Source: Diprion similis
Lineage: Eukaryota; Arthropoda; Insecta; Hymenoptera; Diprionidae
DNA: 64,000 bases
Reading direction: 5' to 3'
Assembly (NCBI RefSeq): GCF_021155765.1
Contig: NC_060107.1
Coordinates: 478,501-542,500 of the forward strand
Shown: positions 33,546 through 48,500 of the stretch, piece by piece
How positions within the stretch are numbered: the first letter of the stretch is position 1
How the letters are laid out: each line of letters begins with the position of its first letter
The notes under the pieces: model-generated
What the model saw: the letters and a program-made list of their open reading frames with translations, nothing else
Database searches by the model: none
Told to the model about the DNA's origin: nothing
Position numbers and translations under genes: made by a program

Positions 33546-36500
33546 CTGCGAGGGAGGAAGAATTTTATGAAAACAGGTGATATTTTTTGAAAACACTACG
33601 TGATTTTTTTACATAAAAATTGACATCAACAGGCGCTTTACTAAGCAATGGCAAATAGTGTGAAGATAATACATACCAGAAGCAGGTAAGACTTTGAATG
33701 GTTCTTCAGACTCCAATGGCTCGCTGTGACCCACTTCGTTTCTGGCAAAGATTCTGATCAGATACTCATGGTTCTCCTGAAGGTCTTTGATGGTGAGCTT
33801 CTGGATGTCTGCGTTAACTCGTCCAACCTCCATCCACATTGTCTTCTTTACATCTCTAATAGCGATTTTATAACCCTCCAACGGTGCGCCGCCGTCGGAC
33901 TCTGGTCTGCCCCATTCGATGACTATCGTGTTTCCAGCAATTTGCCGGATTTCGAGTGGCGCCGTTGGAGGTGACGGGACAGCTGAAACAGATCATAGCA
34001 TCAGAATACCCGAAAAATAGTATCCCATAACGCAATGTTTCCAGTATTTCCCGGATGGTCCTAATATCGTGACCACTCACTTGCATGTGTTTTCAGAGTA
34101 ACGGCTTCCGATGTTGCCGGTGTACTCAAGCCTATGCTATTTTCAGCAAATACTCTGAACATGAATTCACTCTCTTTGAGATTCTCGATGCAATGTTGAT
34201 GCGTTGTAGCGTCAAGCGTGATTATTTTGCTCCACTTCGCACCCTTACCACTCATTGTTCTCTTCTCGACCACGTAGCCTGCCGAGGAACAAATTCATAG
34301 ATGAACACGTCGTTCCGCAATAAGAGAACCTGATTCTTTTAGTCATCGTTTGAACTCATCATTTACTCTACGTGGTCAAGATCTTACCTGTAAGCTCTGT
34401 TCCTCCTGTGCTGGCTGGTGGCGCCCATGTCAGGGTTGCACTTCGACTAGTTATACCAGTCACTTGTAGGTTCAGCGGGCATGAAGGTGGTGCTGAAAAT
34501 GATGAGATATTTAATTGGTTTATTATTGGTTTAATATATAAAGAAAGAATACAGACAAAGAGCTTAGCTTCGATGGGAGTGTGTTAATATGAGCCAAAGC
34601 ACATAATTAATTATTTAATGTTCAGTATTCAAAGTAATATGAATATAGAACGTCAAATGATACTTGTTCAGGGAAAGGAATTCAATAAAATGATACTATT
34701 CCATGAACTTACTTTTACTTGTTACAACTTTAGTCGTTGGAAATATGCCAAGTAAAGCATACATTGTACTTTCAGTAAGCTTGGTTATTTCTACGTAGAA
34801 AGGAAAGCGAAAAATTAGTAAGCGAAGCGTTTTGTTAAAAAGCATTGTCAAGATAAGAATAATGCGCAGTATCAAGTAGAGCCAGTAATTTTCAATTCTT
34901 CGATGGACTTACTGATGCGTTTACCAGCTGTGATGGGCTCTTCTGGTAAATATGGTGGTCCGCTACCTATACTGTTACGTGCGGTTATTCTAAAGTTGTA
35001 GGAAGTGTCTGTCTTGACATCTGACACGATAATATTTGTCATCTCTCCCTGTGTGCTGCCGATCTTTAAATAGATTTTTTTTTATAATTTGGCTCCCATG
35101 TGCAAATGCTTGGATGATAATGACACTTTGGAATAAAAAGATCACTAAACGTTTCATTTAAGAATATTTACCTTCTGCCATGCTTTCTTAGATACTTCCT
35201 TCATCTCGACAATGTACTCTATGATCGGCGAACCTCCGTCATTCTCTGGTGGCTGCCACTTTATGGTGAAGGAAGTTTTCGTCATTCCCGAGACGTCGAG
35301 AGGTCCTCGGGGTGGTCCTGGTTTTTCTATAGCAATTATATTCAAAAAATTGTAATTTAATCTCATCTTTGAAATGAAATGATAACATGGATATATACAT
35401 ATTCGTTTTTACTTTTTCTACTCACCGAATGAAGGTTTAATCGCGACTGGTTCCGATTCCAGTGGTTCTGACGATCCGACAGGGTTTTTAGCGACAACTC
35501 GGAACAAGTATTCCGAATCTTGCTGCAATTTTTGTATGCAATAAGACTCAGCGTCCTTTTCGACGTCAGATACCTTCATCCACACCATTTTTTCCGGCTC
35601 ACACTTTTCGATCGTGTATTTACTAAGCTCGAGACCTCCGTCATCTGCAGGTGGTTTCCACTCTATGGTGATTTGGTCTTGTCTGATGTCTCGCATTACT
35701 ATGGGACCACGTGGTTTGCTTGGCTTGTCTATTGGATAAATAGTTACACAGAATGGAAATTAAAATGAATTTCTCAGCGTTATATAATTTGAATGAATAA
35801 AAAAAAGTAAAGTACCTATGACTCGGAGGTACATTTCGACGGACGTGCTACCCGCTTCATTGGATGCTGTAACTGTGTAAGTTCCTGTATCTTCTCGTAC
35901 TACTGAATATATCGTGATCGTTGAAGTTGTTTCTTCGTTGTAAACTGAAACTTGTTTCTCTGTGATCGTCTTTCCATTTTTGATCCACGAAATTTGCGGC
36001 TGCGGGAATCCTGCAGCTTCGACATTTATTTTCCACTGGCTTGTTACTCGCAGTTGTTGAGTCGCCAAGGTTTCATCGAAATTCAGGGTAGGAGGCTCCT
36101 GTATTTTAAGTTCACACGTTGTCTCGGCCGTTCCAGCATCGTTTTCAGCTTTAACGGTAAAGGTAGCGCCCGAAGTTTCTGTTGTTTCTTTAATGGTATA
36201 CTTTGCCACCCGATTTTCATACGTGATATTGGCATTCTTAAACGGATTTCCATTTTTCATCCTGTAATGAAAGTTATACAGTCGTCGTCGGTCTTCAAAT
36301 CAATACCGTAGAAGATATTCTGACCCAGTAAATTCAAGTACAGAAAATATGAAAAGCTTTAGTTACCATGTGATCTTAGGTGTTGGAATTCCACCGATTA
36401 CACAGGATAGAGATACGGTTTGCTTCAATCCAGTTGTAACGCTGTTCAGTGGCTCTAAAATTACTGGTGCTTCAGCTGCCACAGGCTTCGCGATCTTCAA

Positions 36501-39500
36501 GTACCTCGTGTTATGGGACGGGTCGCTAGGACCGACAGTGTTCACAGCTGTCACGCGGAACATATATTCCTTATTTGTCACCAGTTCCGTTACCTTGTGG
36601 GTTGTTTCTATGATCTTTTGCGAATTCCTGATCCATCTGTGAATTGTACACCATTGCAATGAAATCATAGAGTTTGAAACTGTAACTCCAAAGTCAAGTT
36701 TTGTGGTTCATATTAAATAACTTACGAGAAGTCATCTCGATCGTGGTACTCGAGAATGTATTCGGTAATCGGAGTGTTTCCATCAAAGTCAGGCGCTTTC
36801 CAGTGAAGAGTTATGCTGTCGTCAGTCACTTCCAGGAGTTCTGGAATACCTGGTGTACTTGGCACCTCTAAGGACACATGTAACAAATTTAAATGTAGAA
36901 TAACGTCGTCTCGACTGAAACTACATCAGCTCGATAATGATGCCTAGTTGCACCTAGGGTAATATTTAAGAATAACATAACTTACGCATAATGATGAGTT
37001 TGATGTCAGTGCTGGCTTCTCCACAGCCATTGGTCAATTTCAATTTGTAATTACCGATATCGTCTTCCTGCACTTTTTTGATGGTCAGAGTTGCTGATTC
37101 ATCATCAGTAGTGGGCGTAATTCGTTTCGATTTGGGAACTACCTTGCCGTTGACTGACCATTCGGTTGTAGGTTTAGGCGTGGCAGTGTATTTGACAGTA
37201 ATATTGACGTCGTCGTCTTTCTTGACACGGTACTCTTTGGGCGCGTCCATGCTTATTTTTGGTGGCGTTTCAACCACTATAATGGAAAGTTTTTGCAAAA
37301 TGTTAACCATCAGATTCTCGAACATTGATACGTTAAACCTATTACAATTCAATATTCAACACTGACCTTCGACTTTCATTTTTGACGATGTTTTCATATT
37401 CATTGCCACCGCACTGTATTCCATAGTATCTTCAATAGTACATTTCTTGACAATCAACTTTTTCACCGTACCCTCGTCTATGATGATATATTTCGGTGAT
37501 TCCTTAATTTCTTTTCCTTTCCTGATTGTAGAAATAGATTATTAATACAACTATACTATCTTGATAACTTAACACGACAGCTAAAGTATGTTGTCTATAA
37601 TAAGGTGACTCACTTGAACCATTTTACCGGTACATTTGGTCTCGAGAGTTCAATAACGAATGGGGCATCTGAATTCAATGGTACCAGTGTAACGTCTGGT
37701 AATCTGGTTATGAAATCTACTCCAGGCTCTTCAACCGTCAATTTTGCTTTCGAAGTTTGTTCACCGACTTGGCAAGAGTATACTCCTGCGTCGGTGAGCT
37801 CTGACTTGTAAATTTTAAGTTTCTGTCTCTTGCCATCGATGGATAGTTGGACGTGTTCGGAAAACTGTAATTCTTCACCGTCCTTGAACCAGCGAACCAA
37901 TGCATCACCTTTAGTTAGTTCAATTTCAAACATAGCTTTTTCTCCTTTAGCTATAGTGACGTCCTGCATTTTGGTGATAATTTCTGGTGGCAGTTCTGAA
38001 ATTTAGAGAAAATTTGATAAATTGATGGTTATTTCACATAAGTACTCGATTAGCTGTAGCCTTACTTGTATTTTAAAATACTAAATTGAAAAATGCCAAT
38101 TACACGGTAAGTTGTAAAAGTCAAATACTTACCAACGACGGTAACTTCTGCTGTGCACTCTTGGTCTAATAAGGAACACGTGTATTCTCCTTCATCGTGC
38201 ACCGAAGTGCTTCTAATCAGAAGTTTCCTTACAGTGCCATCCTTAACAAATTCAAGTTTCTGTTTTTTCGGCTTGAGTGGTTCGCCATCTTTATGCCAGG
38301 TAACTTCAGCCGTTTGTGAAGTTATTTCAACTTCAAGAATCGCTACGTCACGTTCCTTCACCTCGAAGTCTTGGAGTTTCCTTACAAATTCTGGTTTTGT
38401 GGCTGTTTGAAGAATGAGCATTCAATGATCATTAAACTATGCCGTTATGAAAGTGATAGCATGATTTCGATGTATCCATATGGGATTCGTTTTTCACTTA
38501 ATACTAACATGGGGGTATGCCCTTATTCTTACCTCTGATCACCACAGTGCTGGATGTACTCTGTTGTTTGACGGTACACTTGTAAACGCCTTCATCTGTA
38601 GGGCTAGTTTTCTTTATATGTAATCTATGAGACCGTCCTTCCTGGATAATTTCTCTGTGATCCATGCCACTGATTTCCTTTTCATTGTGCCACCAAGTTG
38701 TCGAAACGGTATGTGAAGTTTCGCAAGTAAGTTCAAGCGGTCTATACTCGTCGACTTGAACGTTCTCTTCAAGGTTCTTAGTGAAGATGACTTTGTCAAC
38801 ATCCACGGTGATCTTAGCTCCATGCGATGTTTTTCCAACTGGATTACTGGCGATGCACTTATAATCGCCAGCGTCAACTTCAGAGTCTGCATTCTTAATT
38901 TCAAGGGTGATGTTTTCTCCGTCGTAAGTTTCCTTGACGTTTGAAGATGGTTCCAGGGGCTTGTTATTTCTGAAAAAATAGGCAAAGGTGTTACCGTATC
39001 AATGGAACCTTTGAAACATAATTAATGATAAGCTGAATCATGTACCTCAACCAGGTAATTTCTGGTACAGGATTTCCAGTTACTTTAGCTGTCAATTTAA
39101 CGGAACCCTTCTCGGGAACAGTCTGTTCTTGGAACCGTTCAGTAAACAACGGTGGTTCTGGAGCACCACTTGGAGTTTCTGTGAAATATAATTACAGTGT
39201 CAATCAATTGTCGCTCGGACTGATGAGTTTTAGAATCATAATTCAAGACAAGAAAACAATCCAAGCATTTAAAAGCATACCGTTGCGTGAGATGTGTGGC
39301 GATTTCTCATCTGCTGGATAGATTGCATCTATAGCAGGTGCGGGCTTAAGATCTGCCGAGCTTAGAGCAGCTGTAATGTTAGCTAAGCATTTTATGAGCA
39401 GAAAAATTTACTGTGCATTTGTTATTGAAAACAGAAACATTCAGTGTATTTATGAGCAGTTAAAAATAGGCGATAGATTATTTGATCGAGTCACATGCAA

Positions 39501-42500
39501 TCACTTTACGCTATGATTGTGTTATTGTTGTTTTCATATTTTGGTCTTACCTTCGACTGTTAGCGTTGCACGCGTTTCGGCCGTTCCTCGTTCATTTTTA
39601 GCAATTACAGAGTATTCGCCGGTATCATGCAGCTTCGGTTGGATCAAGGTCAATGTAGTGGTGTCGCCCTCTCGCTTAGCGGTAACTCCCTTCAAAGGTT
39701 TCCCGTCCTTGTACCAAGTAAGCTGTGGTTTTGGATTACCTATGATCTGAGTGAAGAGCACCACTGTTTCCCCTTCGCGAATGACGTAAGGTTTCAACGG
39801 TTCCAAGATTTCAGGTGGTTCTTTTTCACCAGTTTGAACCTATGCAATGTAACGATATAAATACAAAGAATAAATTTTTACGCGGTTTGAATTAATGAGA
39901 TTCCGTTGCAGAAGAGTGGATTATCAAGGTTAATATGGTACCTTCAATGGTATTTCGATAGTTGCTTCTCCCTCTCTATTCTTAGCCACGATTTTATAGC
40001 GACCCTCTTGAGTTTTCTTCACTTTCGTGATCTTCATTACGCTACAATACATGTGCATATCACTTTCGGTGACGACAGTCACATTATCCTTTGTCGTAAT
40101 TTCAGTTTCCTCGTAGTACCAAGTTATTTCCGGTTCGGGGACGGCGACTAAACGGCATTCCAATACCACATCGTCTCCCGTGTTAACACATTTTGCCTTT
40201 GGTTTACGAGAGAAGGTCGGTGGTATACCTTCCAAGATGTCAGCAAGCGAAGATTCCCTGAGGATAAATATATCATTAGTAAAATATTATTTTATCCATT
40301 TATTTTACTTCTTCTACGATTCATTTTCTTGAATCTACCAACATCAACGAGATTCAATAGTAGATTTTGCACTACGTACCTTGAGAGGCTCTTCCTGGAT
40401 AAGCCAGTCATATCTGATCCGTGGTCAGATAACGGTGCTTCAACAATCAGTTCCGTGGTACTTGAAGCGAATCCTGCAGCGTTCTTGGCTACACAAGTAA
40501 ATGTTCCGGCATCTTCAGGGAAGACTTCGCGAATAATGAGGGTCGCGACGTTATCATCGTCGTAGTAAATCTGGAAGTCTGGCGATGGTTTGATAATGGC
40601 TGTTTGACGGAACCACGTGATTTGTGGACGTGGTATTCCTTCCACTTGGCATTCAAATTGAACTGTATAACCATCTGGGGTATGTTTTGGTTGGAGTTTT
40701 TCAATAAATCTCGGTGCAGATGCCTTTTCTCCAGGGCCAGGTTCTGAAAGAATAATTTTGTTTTTGAGAATAAGTGCATGGACCCGAAGCAAAGTGTCGT
40801 AAGTGTTCCCGTTGATACTTATTTAGCTACTTTTTATTTTTATAAGGAACCTTCTCTTATAAGGTTTTCACAAGAAAAGAAATATTGGTCACGAGGTACT
40901 TACTTTCGAAGACTGGTAACTTGTCGATTTTCTCGTGTAGCTTACGCTGAAGATAAATTGTGTACTGTGGTCCGTTAAGAAGATACTGTGCCGGCACCCA
41001 GCCTTTTTCTTCAGTCAAATGCTTTTTAACAAACCACCAGTCCGAATTGGTATGTTCTGTAAAAATAATTCAATGTGTGTCAGAACGAGGATGCTCATAT
41101 TTAACTCCCGTGGCCGATGGATTAGATACATACCAATGATGTAGACTTTCTCTCCTTCGACCAAGTTGATGGCTTCATCGGTTTCAGCAACATATGAGCA
41201 TATTGAGAACATCATGTCTCCGTTCCGGACAACGTATTCCGTTTCATCTGAGAATGTCATATTTGCGTTAGATAATATTAAGACGTGTTGTAAATGGGGA
41301 ATTTCACTTGAATAAAGCACTTTTACAAAAGCACCTGCACTTACCCTCTTCTGATATGTTCCCTTCTTTCGTAATACTTAGAGTTGCTTCTTCTGAAAAC
41401 AAGTGAAAAAGACGTTTCCTAATTACACTTACGTACTCTTAAAGGGTGAAATATCATGCAAATCCCAAGAATCACGTTATTATAACCAGATATGACTTAT
41501 ACCGATATGCTTTTCAATCAGTCGACTACAAATAATTGAATATTGAGTCTTTATTTAATCGTGTTAGATGTACTCACGCATCGTAGGAGTGCCAGCTGTA
41601 TGTTAATAGCAATCTATATGATTTTGTATCATGCTACTGGTTTTCTGTAGCTGCAAGCATTTCTATGTAAGCAGTTGTTCTGAAATAGAGATATTAAATT
41701 GTTCGAACCTTCGTCGTAAGTGGATACACGTCTTCTTGCCTTCAGTTTCAAAGCTAATGATTCGTCTGTTTCCTCATACGAGTATTTTCGATCACGTTTT
41801 AATTTTAGATTGACGTCATTCTCTTCAATTTCTTCAACAGAATAAGGCCTCTGCTTCTTTTTGGTTTTGCGCTTCAGAGGTAAGTTGAATTCATCAACGT
41901 CCAGTTCTTCTATACTATATTCATCCTTGACTTCTTCTTCACTGTCGTCAATAATCTCTTCAATGATCGGCCCACCGTCATCTTCGACTTCTTGCATAAT
42001 ACGAATCGTTTCCTCTCCCGCTTCTTCGGAATATGTGAGTGGACGATGTTTTGGTTTTAGACGAACTTTCCCAGACATTGTGATATCTTCTTCCTCGTAG
42101 GTGTTTAGAGAGATTTTGAATTCTTGTTCAACATCCTCTTTTGTTTTTGTAGTGCGAGGTCTGAAGGTGACATTCTCGACTTCAGTTATCTCCTTAACAT
42201 CTGGTCTGGGTTTTCGCTTTGGCCTTAGTTTACGTAACGTAACATCTTCGTATATTTCTTCGATAGGTTTCGGTAAGGTTTTGGGCGGCCTTCTTTTTAT
42301 AGTAAATTCTTCAACAACTTCTTCTTCGCGTTGTATATTTTCGATTTCTTCAAGTTTGCGTATAGTCAACTCTTCGGCCTCTTCTTCGATAGATTTCTTT
42401 TTAGGCTTCTTGAGAGTTACCTGCTGCGAGACTTCTTCCGTTTCTTTTTGTTGTACATCCTGTGGAACAGGCTTCTTGATCGTGACTTCGTCACTGGCCT

Positions 42501-45500
42501 CCTCTTCCACAGGCTTTTTCTTCGTTTTCTTCTTCAGCGTTACCTGCTGCGAAACTTCTTCAGGTTCTTCTTGTTTCACATCCTCAGGCACAGACTTCTT
42601 GATCGTCACTTCGTCACTAGCCTCCTCTTCCACAGGCTTTTTCTTCGTTTTCTTCTTCAGGGTTACCTGCTGCGAAACTTCTTCAGGTTCTTCTTGTTTC
42701 ACATCCTCAGGCACAGGCTTCTTGATCGTCACTTCGTCACTGGCCTCCTCTTCCACAGGCTTTTTCTTCGTTTTCTTCTTCAGGGTTACCTGCTGCGAAA
42801 CTTCTTCAGGTTCTTCTTGTTTCACATCCTCAGGCACAGGCTTCTTGATCGTCACTTCGTCACTGGCCTCCTCTTCCACAGGCTTTTTCTTCGTTTTCTT
42901 CTTCAGGGTTACCTGCTGCGAAACTTCTTCAGGTTCTTCTTGTTTCACATCCTCAGGCACAGGCTTCTTGATCGTCACTTCGTCACTGGCCTCCTCTTCC
43001 ACAGGCTTTTTCTTCGTTTTCTTCTTCAGGGTTACCTGCTGCGAAACTTCTTCAGGTTCTTCTTGTTTCACATCCTCAGGCACAGGCTTCTTGATCGTCA
43101 CTTCGTCACTGGCCTCCTCTTCCACAGGCTTTTTCTTCGTTTTCTTCTTCAGGGTTACCTGCTGCGAAACTTCTTCAGGTTCTTCTTGTTTCACATCCTC
43201 AGGCACAGGCTTCTTGATCGTCACTTCGTCACTGGCCTCCTCTTCCACAGGCTTTTTCTTCGTTTTCTTCTTCAGGGTTACCTGCTGCGAAACTTCTTCA
43301 GGTTCTTCTTGTTTCACATCCTCAGGCACAGGCTTCTTGATCGTCACTTCGTCACTGGCCTCCTCTTCCACAGGCTTTTTCTTAGTTTTCTTCTTCAGGG
43401 TTACCTGCTGCGAAACTTCTTCAGGTTCTTCTTGTTTCACATCCTCAGGCACAGGCTTCTTGATCGTCACTTCGTCACTGGCCTCTTCTTCCACAGGTTT
43501 TTTCTTTGGCTTCTTCTTCAGAATTACTTCCTGCGAAACTTCTTCAGGTTCTTCCTGTTTCACATCCTCTGGAACAGGCTTCTTGATCGTCACTTCGTCA
43601 CTGGCCTCTTCTTCCACAGGTTTTTTCTTCGGCTTTTTCTTCAGAGTTACTTCCTGCGAAACTTCTTCAGGTTCTTCTCGTTTCACATCCTCTGGAACAG
43701 GCTTCTTGATCGTCACTTCGTCACTGGCCTCTTCTTCCACAGGTTTTTTCTTTGGCTTCTTCTTCAGAATTACTTCCTGCGAAACTTCTTCAGGTTCTTC
43801 CTGTTTCACATCCTCTGGAACAGGCTTCTTGATCGTCACTTCGTCACTGGCCTCTTCTTCCACAGGTTTTTTCTTCGGCTTTTTCTTCAGAGTTACTTCC
43901 TGCGAAACTTCTTCAGGTTCTTCTCGTTTCACATCCTCTGGAACAGGCTTCTTGATCGTCACTTCGTCACTGGCCTCTTCTTCCACAGGTTTTTTCTTTG
44001 GCTTCTTCTTCAGAATTACTTCCTGCGAAACTTCTTCAGGTTCTTCCTGTTTCACATCCTCTGGAACAGGCTTCTTGATCGTCACTTCGTCACTGGCCGC
44101 TTCTTCCACAGGTTTTTTCTTAGGCTTCTTCTTCAGAGTTACTTCCTGCGAAACTTCTTCAGGTTCTTCCTGTTTCACGTCCTCTGGAACAGGTTTCTTG
44201 ATCGTCACTTCGTCACTGGCCTCTTCTTCCACAGGTTTTTTCTTCGGCTTTTTCTTCAGAGTTACTTCCTGCGAAACTTCTTCAGGTTCTTCTCGATTCA
44301 CATCCTCTGGAACAGGCTTCTTGATCGTCACTTCGTCACTGGCCTCTTCTTCCACAGGTTTTTTCTTAGGCTTCTTCTTTAGAATTACTTCCTGCGAAAC
44401 TTCTTCAGGTTCTTCCTGTTTCACGTCCTCTGGAACAGGTTTCTTGATCGTCACTTCGTCACTGGCCTCTTCTTCCACAGGTTTTTTCTTCGGCTTTTTC
44501 TTCAGAGTTACTTCCTGCGAAAGTTCTTCAGGTTCTTCTCGTTTCACATCCTCTGGAACAGGCTTCTTGATCGTCACTTCGTCACTGGCCTCTTCTTCCA
44601 CAGGTTTTTTCTTTGGCTTCTTCTTCAGAATTACTTCCTGCGAAACTTCTTCAGGTTCTTCCTGTTTCACATCCTCTGGAACAGGCTTCTTGATCGTCAC
44701 TTCGTCACTGGCCTCTTCTTCCATAGGTTTTTTCTTTGGCTTCTTCTTCAGAGTTACTTCCTGCGAAACTTCTTCAGGTTCTTCTTGTTTCACGTCCTCT
44801 GGAACAGGTTTCTTGATCGTCACTTCGTCACTGGCCTCTTCTTCCACAGGTTTTTTCTTTGGCTTTTTCTTCAGAGTTACTTCCTGCGAAACTTCTTCAG
44901 GTTCTTCTTGTTTCACATCCTCTGGAACAGGCTTCTTGATCGTCACTTCGTGACTGGCCTCTTCTTCCACAGGTTTTTTCTTCGGCTTCTTCTTCAGAAT
45001 TACTTCCTGCGAAACTTCTTCTGGTTCTTCCTGTTTCACATCCTCTGGAACAGGCTTCTTGATCGTCACTTCGTCACTGGCCTCTTCTTTCACAGGTTTT
45101 TTCTTCGGCTTCTTTTTCAGGGTTACCTCCTGCGAAACTTCTTCAGGTTCTTCCTGTTTCACATCCTCTGGAACAGGCTTCTTGATGGTTATTTCGTCAC
45201 TGACCTCTTCTTCCATAGGTTTTTTCTTCGGCTTCTTCTTCAGAGTAACTTTCGGCGAAACTTCTTCATCTTCTTGTTTTACTTCGTCTTCAGGTCTTTC
45301 ATCATCTACTGGAACTTTTTTCGTTGGTTCAGCCGTATCACCTGGAAGACCTTCTACTTCTTCCTTATCAGGTTTGTTTTTCTGCCAGCCCTTCAACTTG
45401 ATGGTTTCTGGTTCTTCCTCTGGCTTTTCAGAGGTTGGTATTCTAAATGTAACATCTGGTCCTTCCTCTGGGGCATCAGATTTGGGTTTACCTTTTATTA

Positions 45501-48500
45501 GAGGAATCTGTTCAATATCTTGATCTGGCTTTGTTTTCTTTTGCTTTGGATGCTGCCTTTGTTCAGGCTCGGGCTCAAGTTTTGCAGGGTGTTCAATTTC
45601 GTCAGGAACATATTTTTCGATCTGCGGGTGCTCGAAATCAAGTGGATTGAAATCGTCATGTTCTAATGTTGTATGCGGTTTAGGTGTTTCTTTTACAAGG
45701 GTTCCTTCTGTAGGTTCCTCTTTGACAGGTTCTTTCTTTATTTCTTTGATATCTTCAACTATTTTTTCTGGTATCTGTTTCAATTTTATTTTCTCGATTT
45801 CCGGTTCTTCTGATGTTAAAACTTGACCCTTACCGACACGTAGTGGTTGTGGTTCTTCTGACTTTTCCTTTGGTTTCTTCGGTTGACGCTCGTAGACAGA
45901 TTTATCCTCAATCTCTTCTAACGGTACTTTTTTCAATTCTTCAAATTCTTGATCTAATTTCTCCAGGTCTATCTCATTCTTTTCTGTGAATTTGACTTTC
46001 TTTTGTTTTGGTTTTAGCACTTTAAGTGCCTCTTTCGTATTTCTGGACAGAATCCCACATTGAACTGGATTTTCTTCAAGGGTATCAAGTTTTGGTTTTT
46101 GTAATTGGGGCGGATAATCATCTATGAAAGTAATTCGACTACGAAGAAGTATTTTTGGAATGACCACGCCCTTCGATTCCTTCTTTTTGGGTATTGCTGC
46201 CTTTTTCAATTTGATTGTTGCGAATTGTGGCTGCTCATCTTCTGGTCGTAAAAATTTCAGTTTTGTTGGTTGATTTACTTCAGTTCGTTCGATTTTTTGT
46301 GGCACTAATTTTTGCAGCTTTGGAAGCTGAGGTTTCTTTTCAGTCTTTGATCTGGGCTCCCACTGAATCTTCTCCGGCATCGGCTCAAGAACTGGTCTTT
46401 CGTATGGTTCTGGTTCAACCCATTCAATATCCTCTTTTTTCGGAGATGTTTTCTTCTTCTTCTTTTTTAATACTTTTTTTGCCGGAAGCTCTTCGGAAGG
46501 CTCAATGACTTTTTCACCAATAAAGTCGTCTGGTTTTTCCTCAGCGGGCGCCTCAGAAGGTTTTTGTTCTTCTGTTGGCTTTTCAGTTATAACATCCTCA
46601 ACAACTTCAGCAGGCTGCTCCACCTCTGACGCTTTAGATTTCTTGGTTTTCTTGGGCGCTTTCTTGACAGGGACTTCAGTTATCTCGACCTTATCAGGCT
46701 GGTCTTCAACTGGCATCGCTGTTTCTTGGCTCGGTTTTTCGTCTTCGGGTAATTCTTGAGTAGACGTTCCTAGAATAACCTCAGTTGTTTCAATACTTTC
46801 TTTGGGGAAAATGTCTTCCGTGGCTTGTTCTTCTGTCGGCTTTTCATTTGTAACGTCCTCAACAACTTCAGTAGGCTGTTCCACCTCTGATGCTTTAGAT
46901 TTCTTTGTTTTCTTGGGCGCTTTCTTAACGGGCACTTCACTGATCGTGACCTTCTCAGGCTGGTCTTCAATTGGCATCGCTGTTTCTTGGCTCGGTTTTT
47001 CGTCTTCGGGTAATTCTTGAGTAGACGTTCCCAGAACAACCTCAGTTGTTTCAATACTCTCTTTGGGGAAAATGTCTTCCGTGGCTTGTTCTTCTGTCGG
47101 CTTTTCATTTGTAACGTCCTCAACAACTTCAGTAGGCTGTTCCACCTCTGATGCTTTAGATTTCTTTGTTTTCTTGGGCGCTTTCTTAACGGGCACTTCA
47201 CTGATCGTGACTTTCTCAGGCTGGTCTTCAACTGTCATGGCTGTTTCTTGGCTCGGTTTTTCGTCTTTGGGTAATTCTTGAGTAGACGTTCCTAGAATAA
47301 CCTCAGTTGTTTCAATACTTTCTTTAGGGAAAATGTCTTCCGTAGCTTGTTCTTCTGTTGGCTTTTCAGTTGTAACGTCCTGAACAACTTCAGCAGGCTG
47401 CTCCAACTCTGACGCTTTAGATTTTTTCGTTTTCTTGGGCGCTTTCTTGACAGGGACTTCAGTTATCTCGACCTTATCAGGCTGGTCTTCAACTGGCTTG
47501 GCTGTTTCTTGGCTCGGTTTTTCGTCTTCCGGTAATTCTTGGGTAGACGTTCCCAGAACAACCTCAGTTGTTTCAATACTCTCTTTGGGTAAAATGTTTT
47601 CCGTAGCTTGTTCTTCTGTCGGCTTTTCAGTTGTAACGTCCGCAACAACCTCAGCAGGCTGCTCCACCTCTGACGCTTTAGATTTCTTCGTTTTCTTGGG
47701 CGCTTTCTTAACAGGGACTTCATTGATCTCGACCTTGTGGGGCTGCTCTTCAACTGGCTTGGCTGTTTCTTGGTTCGGTTTTTCGCCCTCAGGTAATTCT
47801 TGAGTAGACGTTTCCAGAATAACTTCAGTTGTTTCAATACTCTCTTTGGGTAAAATGGTTTCCGTAGCTTGTTCTTCTGTCGGCTTTTCAGTTGTAACAT
47901 CCTCAACAACTTCAGCAGGCTGCTCTACCTCTGACGCTTTAGATTTCTTCGTTTTCTTGGGCGCTTTCTTAACAGGCACTTCAGTGATCTCGACCTTTTG
48001 GGGCTGGTCTTCAACTGGCTTGGCTGTTCCTTGGCTCGGTTTTTCATCCTCCGGTAATTCATGCGTAGACGAGCCCAGAACAACCTCAGTTGTTTCGATA
48101 CTCTCTTTCGTAAAAATATCCGGCGTAGCTTGTTCTTCTGTTGGTTTTTCAGTTGTAACGTCCTCAACAATCTCAGCAGGCTGCTCTACCTGAGACGCTT
48201 TAGGCTGATTTGTTTTCTTGGGCGCTTTTTTGATAGAAACTTCAGTGATTGTGACCTTATCAGGCTGATCTTCAATTGGAATGGCTGCTTCTTGACTTGG
48301 TTTTTCGTCTTCAGGTAATTCTTGTGTAGACGTCCCAAGGACGACTTCCGTCGTCTCGATACTCTCTTTTGAAAGAATATTCTGTGTAGCTGTCTCTCTG
48401 AAAGGTTCTTCTAGAACCATATCTTGGACAACTTCTGAAGACTGCTTTTCGTTAGAGGTTCTTGGTTTCTTCTTCTTATCAGGAACTTTCATCACCTCTA

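Noticed and set aside
41631-41709. Extension of the 9.4-kb exon to the stop near 41629 as the end of the protein
   Set aside because: The exon can leave in phase 1 at 41709 and the following small exon, SH3, Ig and Fn3 exons are all in phase with it, so the stop lies in the intron. A short isoform ending there cannot be excluded.
42101-44953. A 950-codon open frame on the plus strand, and others at 42331-44382, 48542-51097 and 49048-51120
   Set aside because: They are antisense to sls coding repeats. The short periodic unit (multiple of three) simply repeats a stop-free frame; composition (Ser/Phe/Leu runs) has no domain sense.
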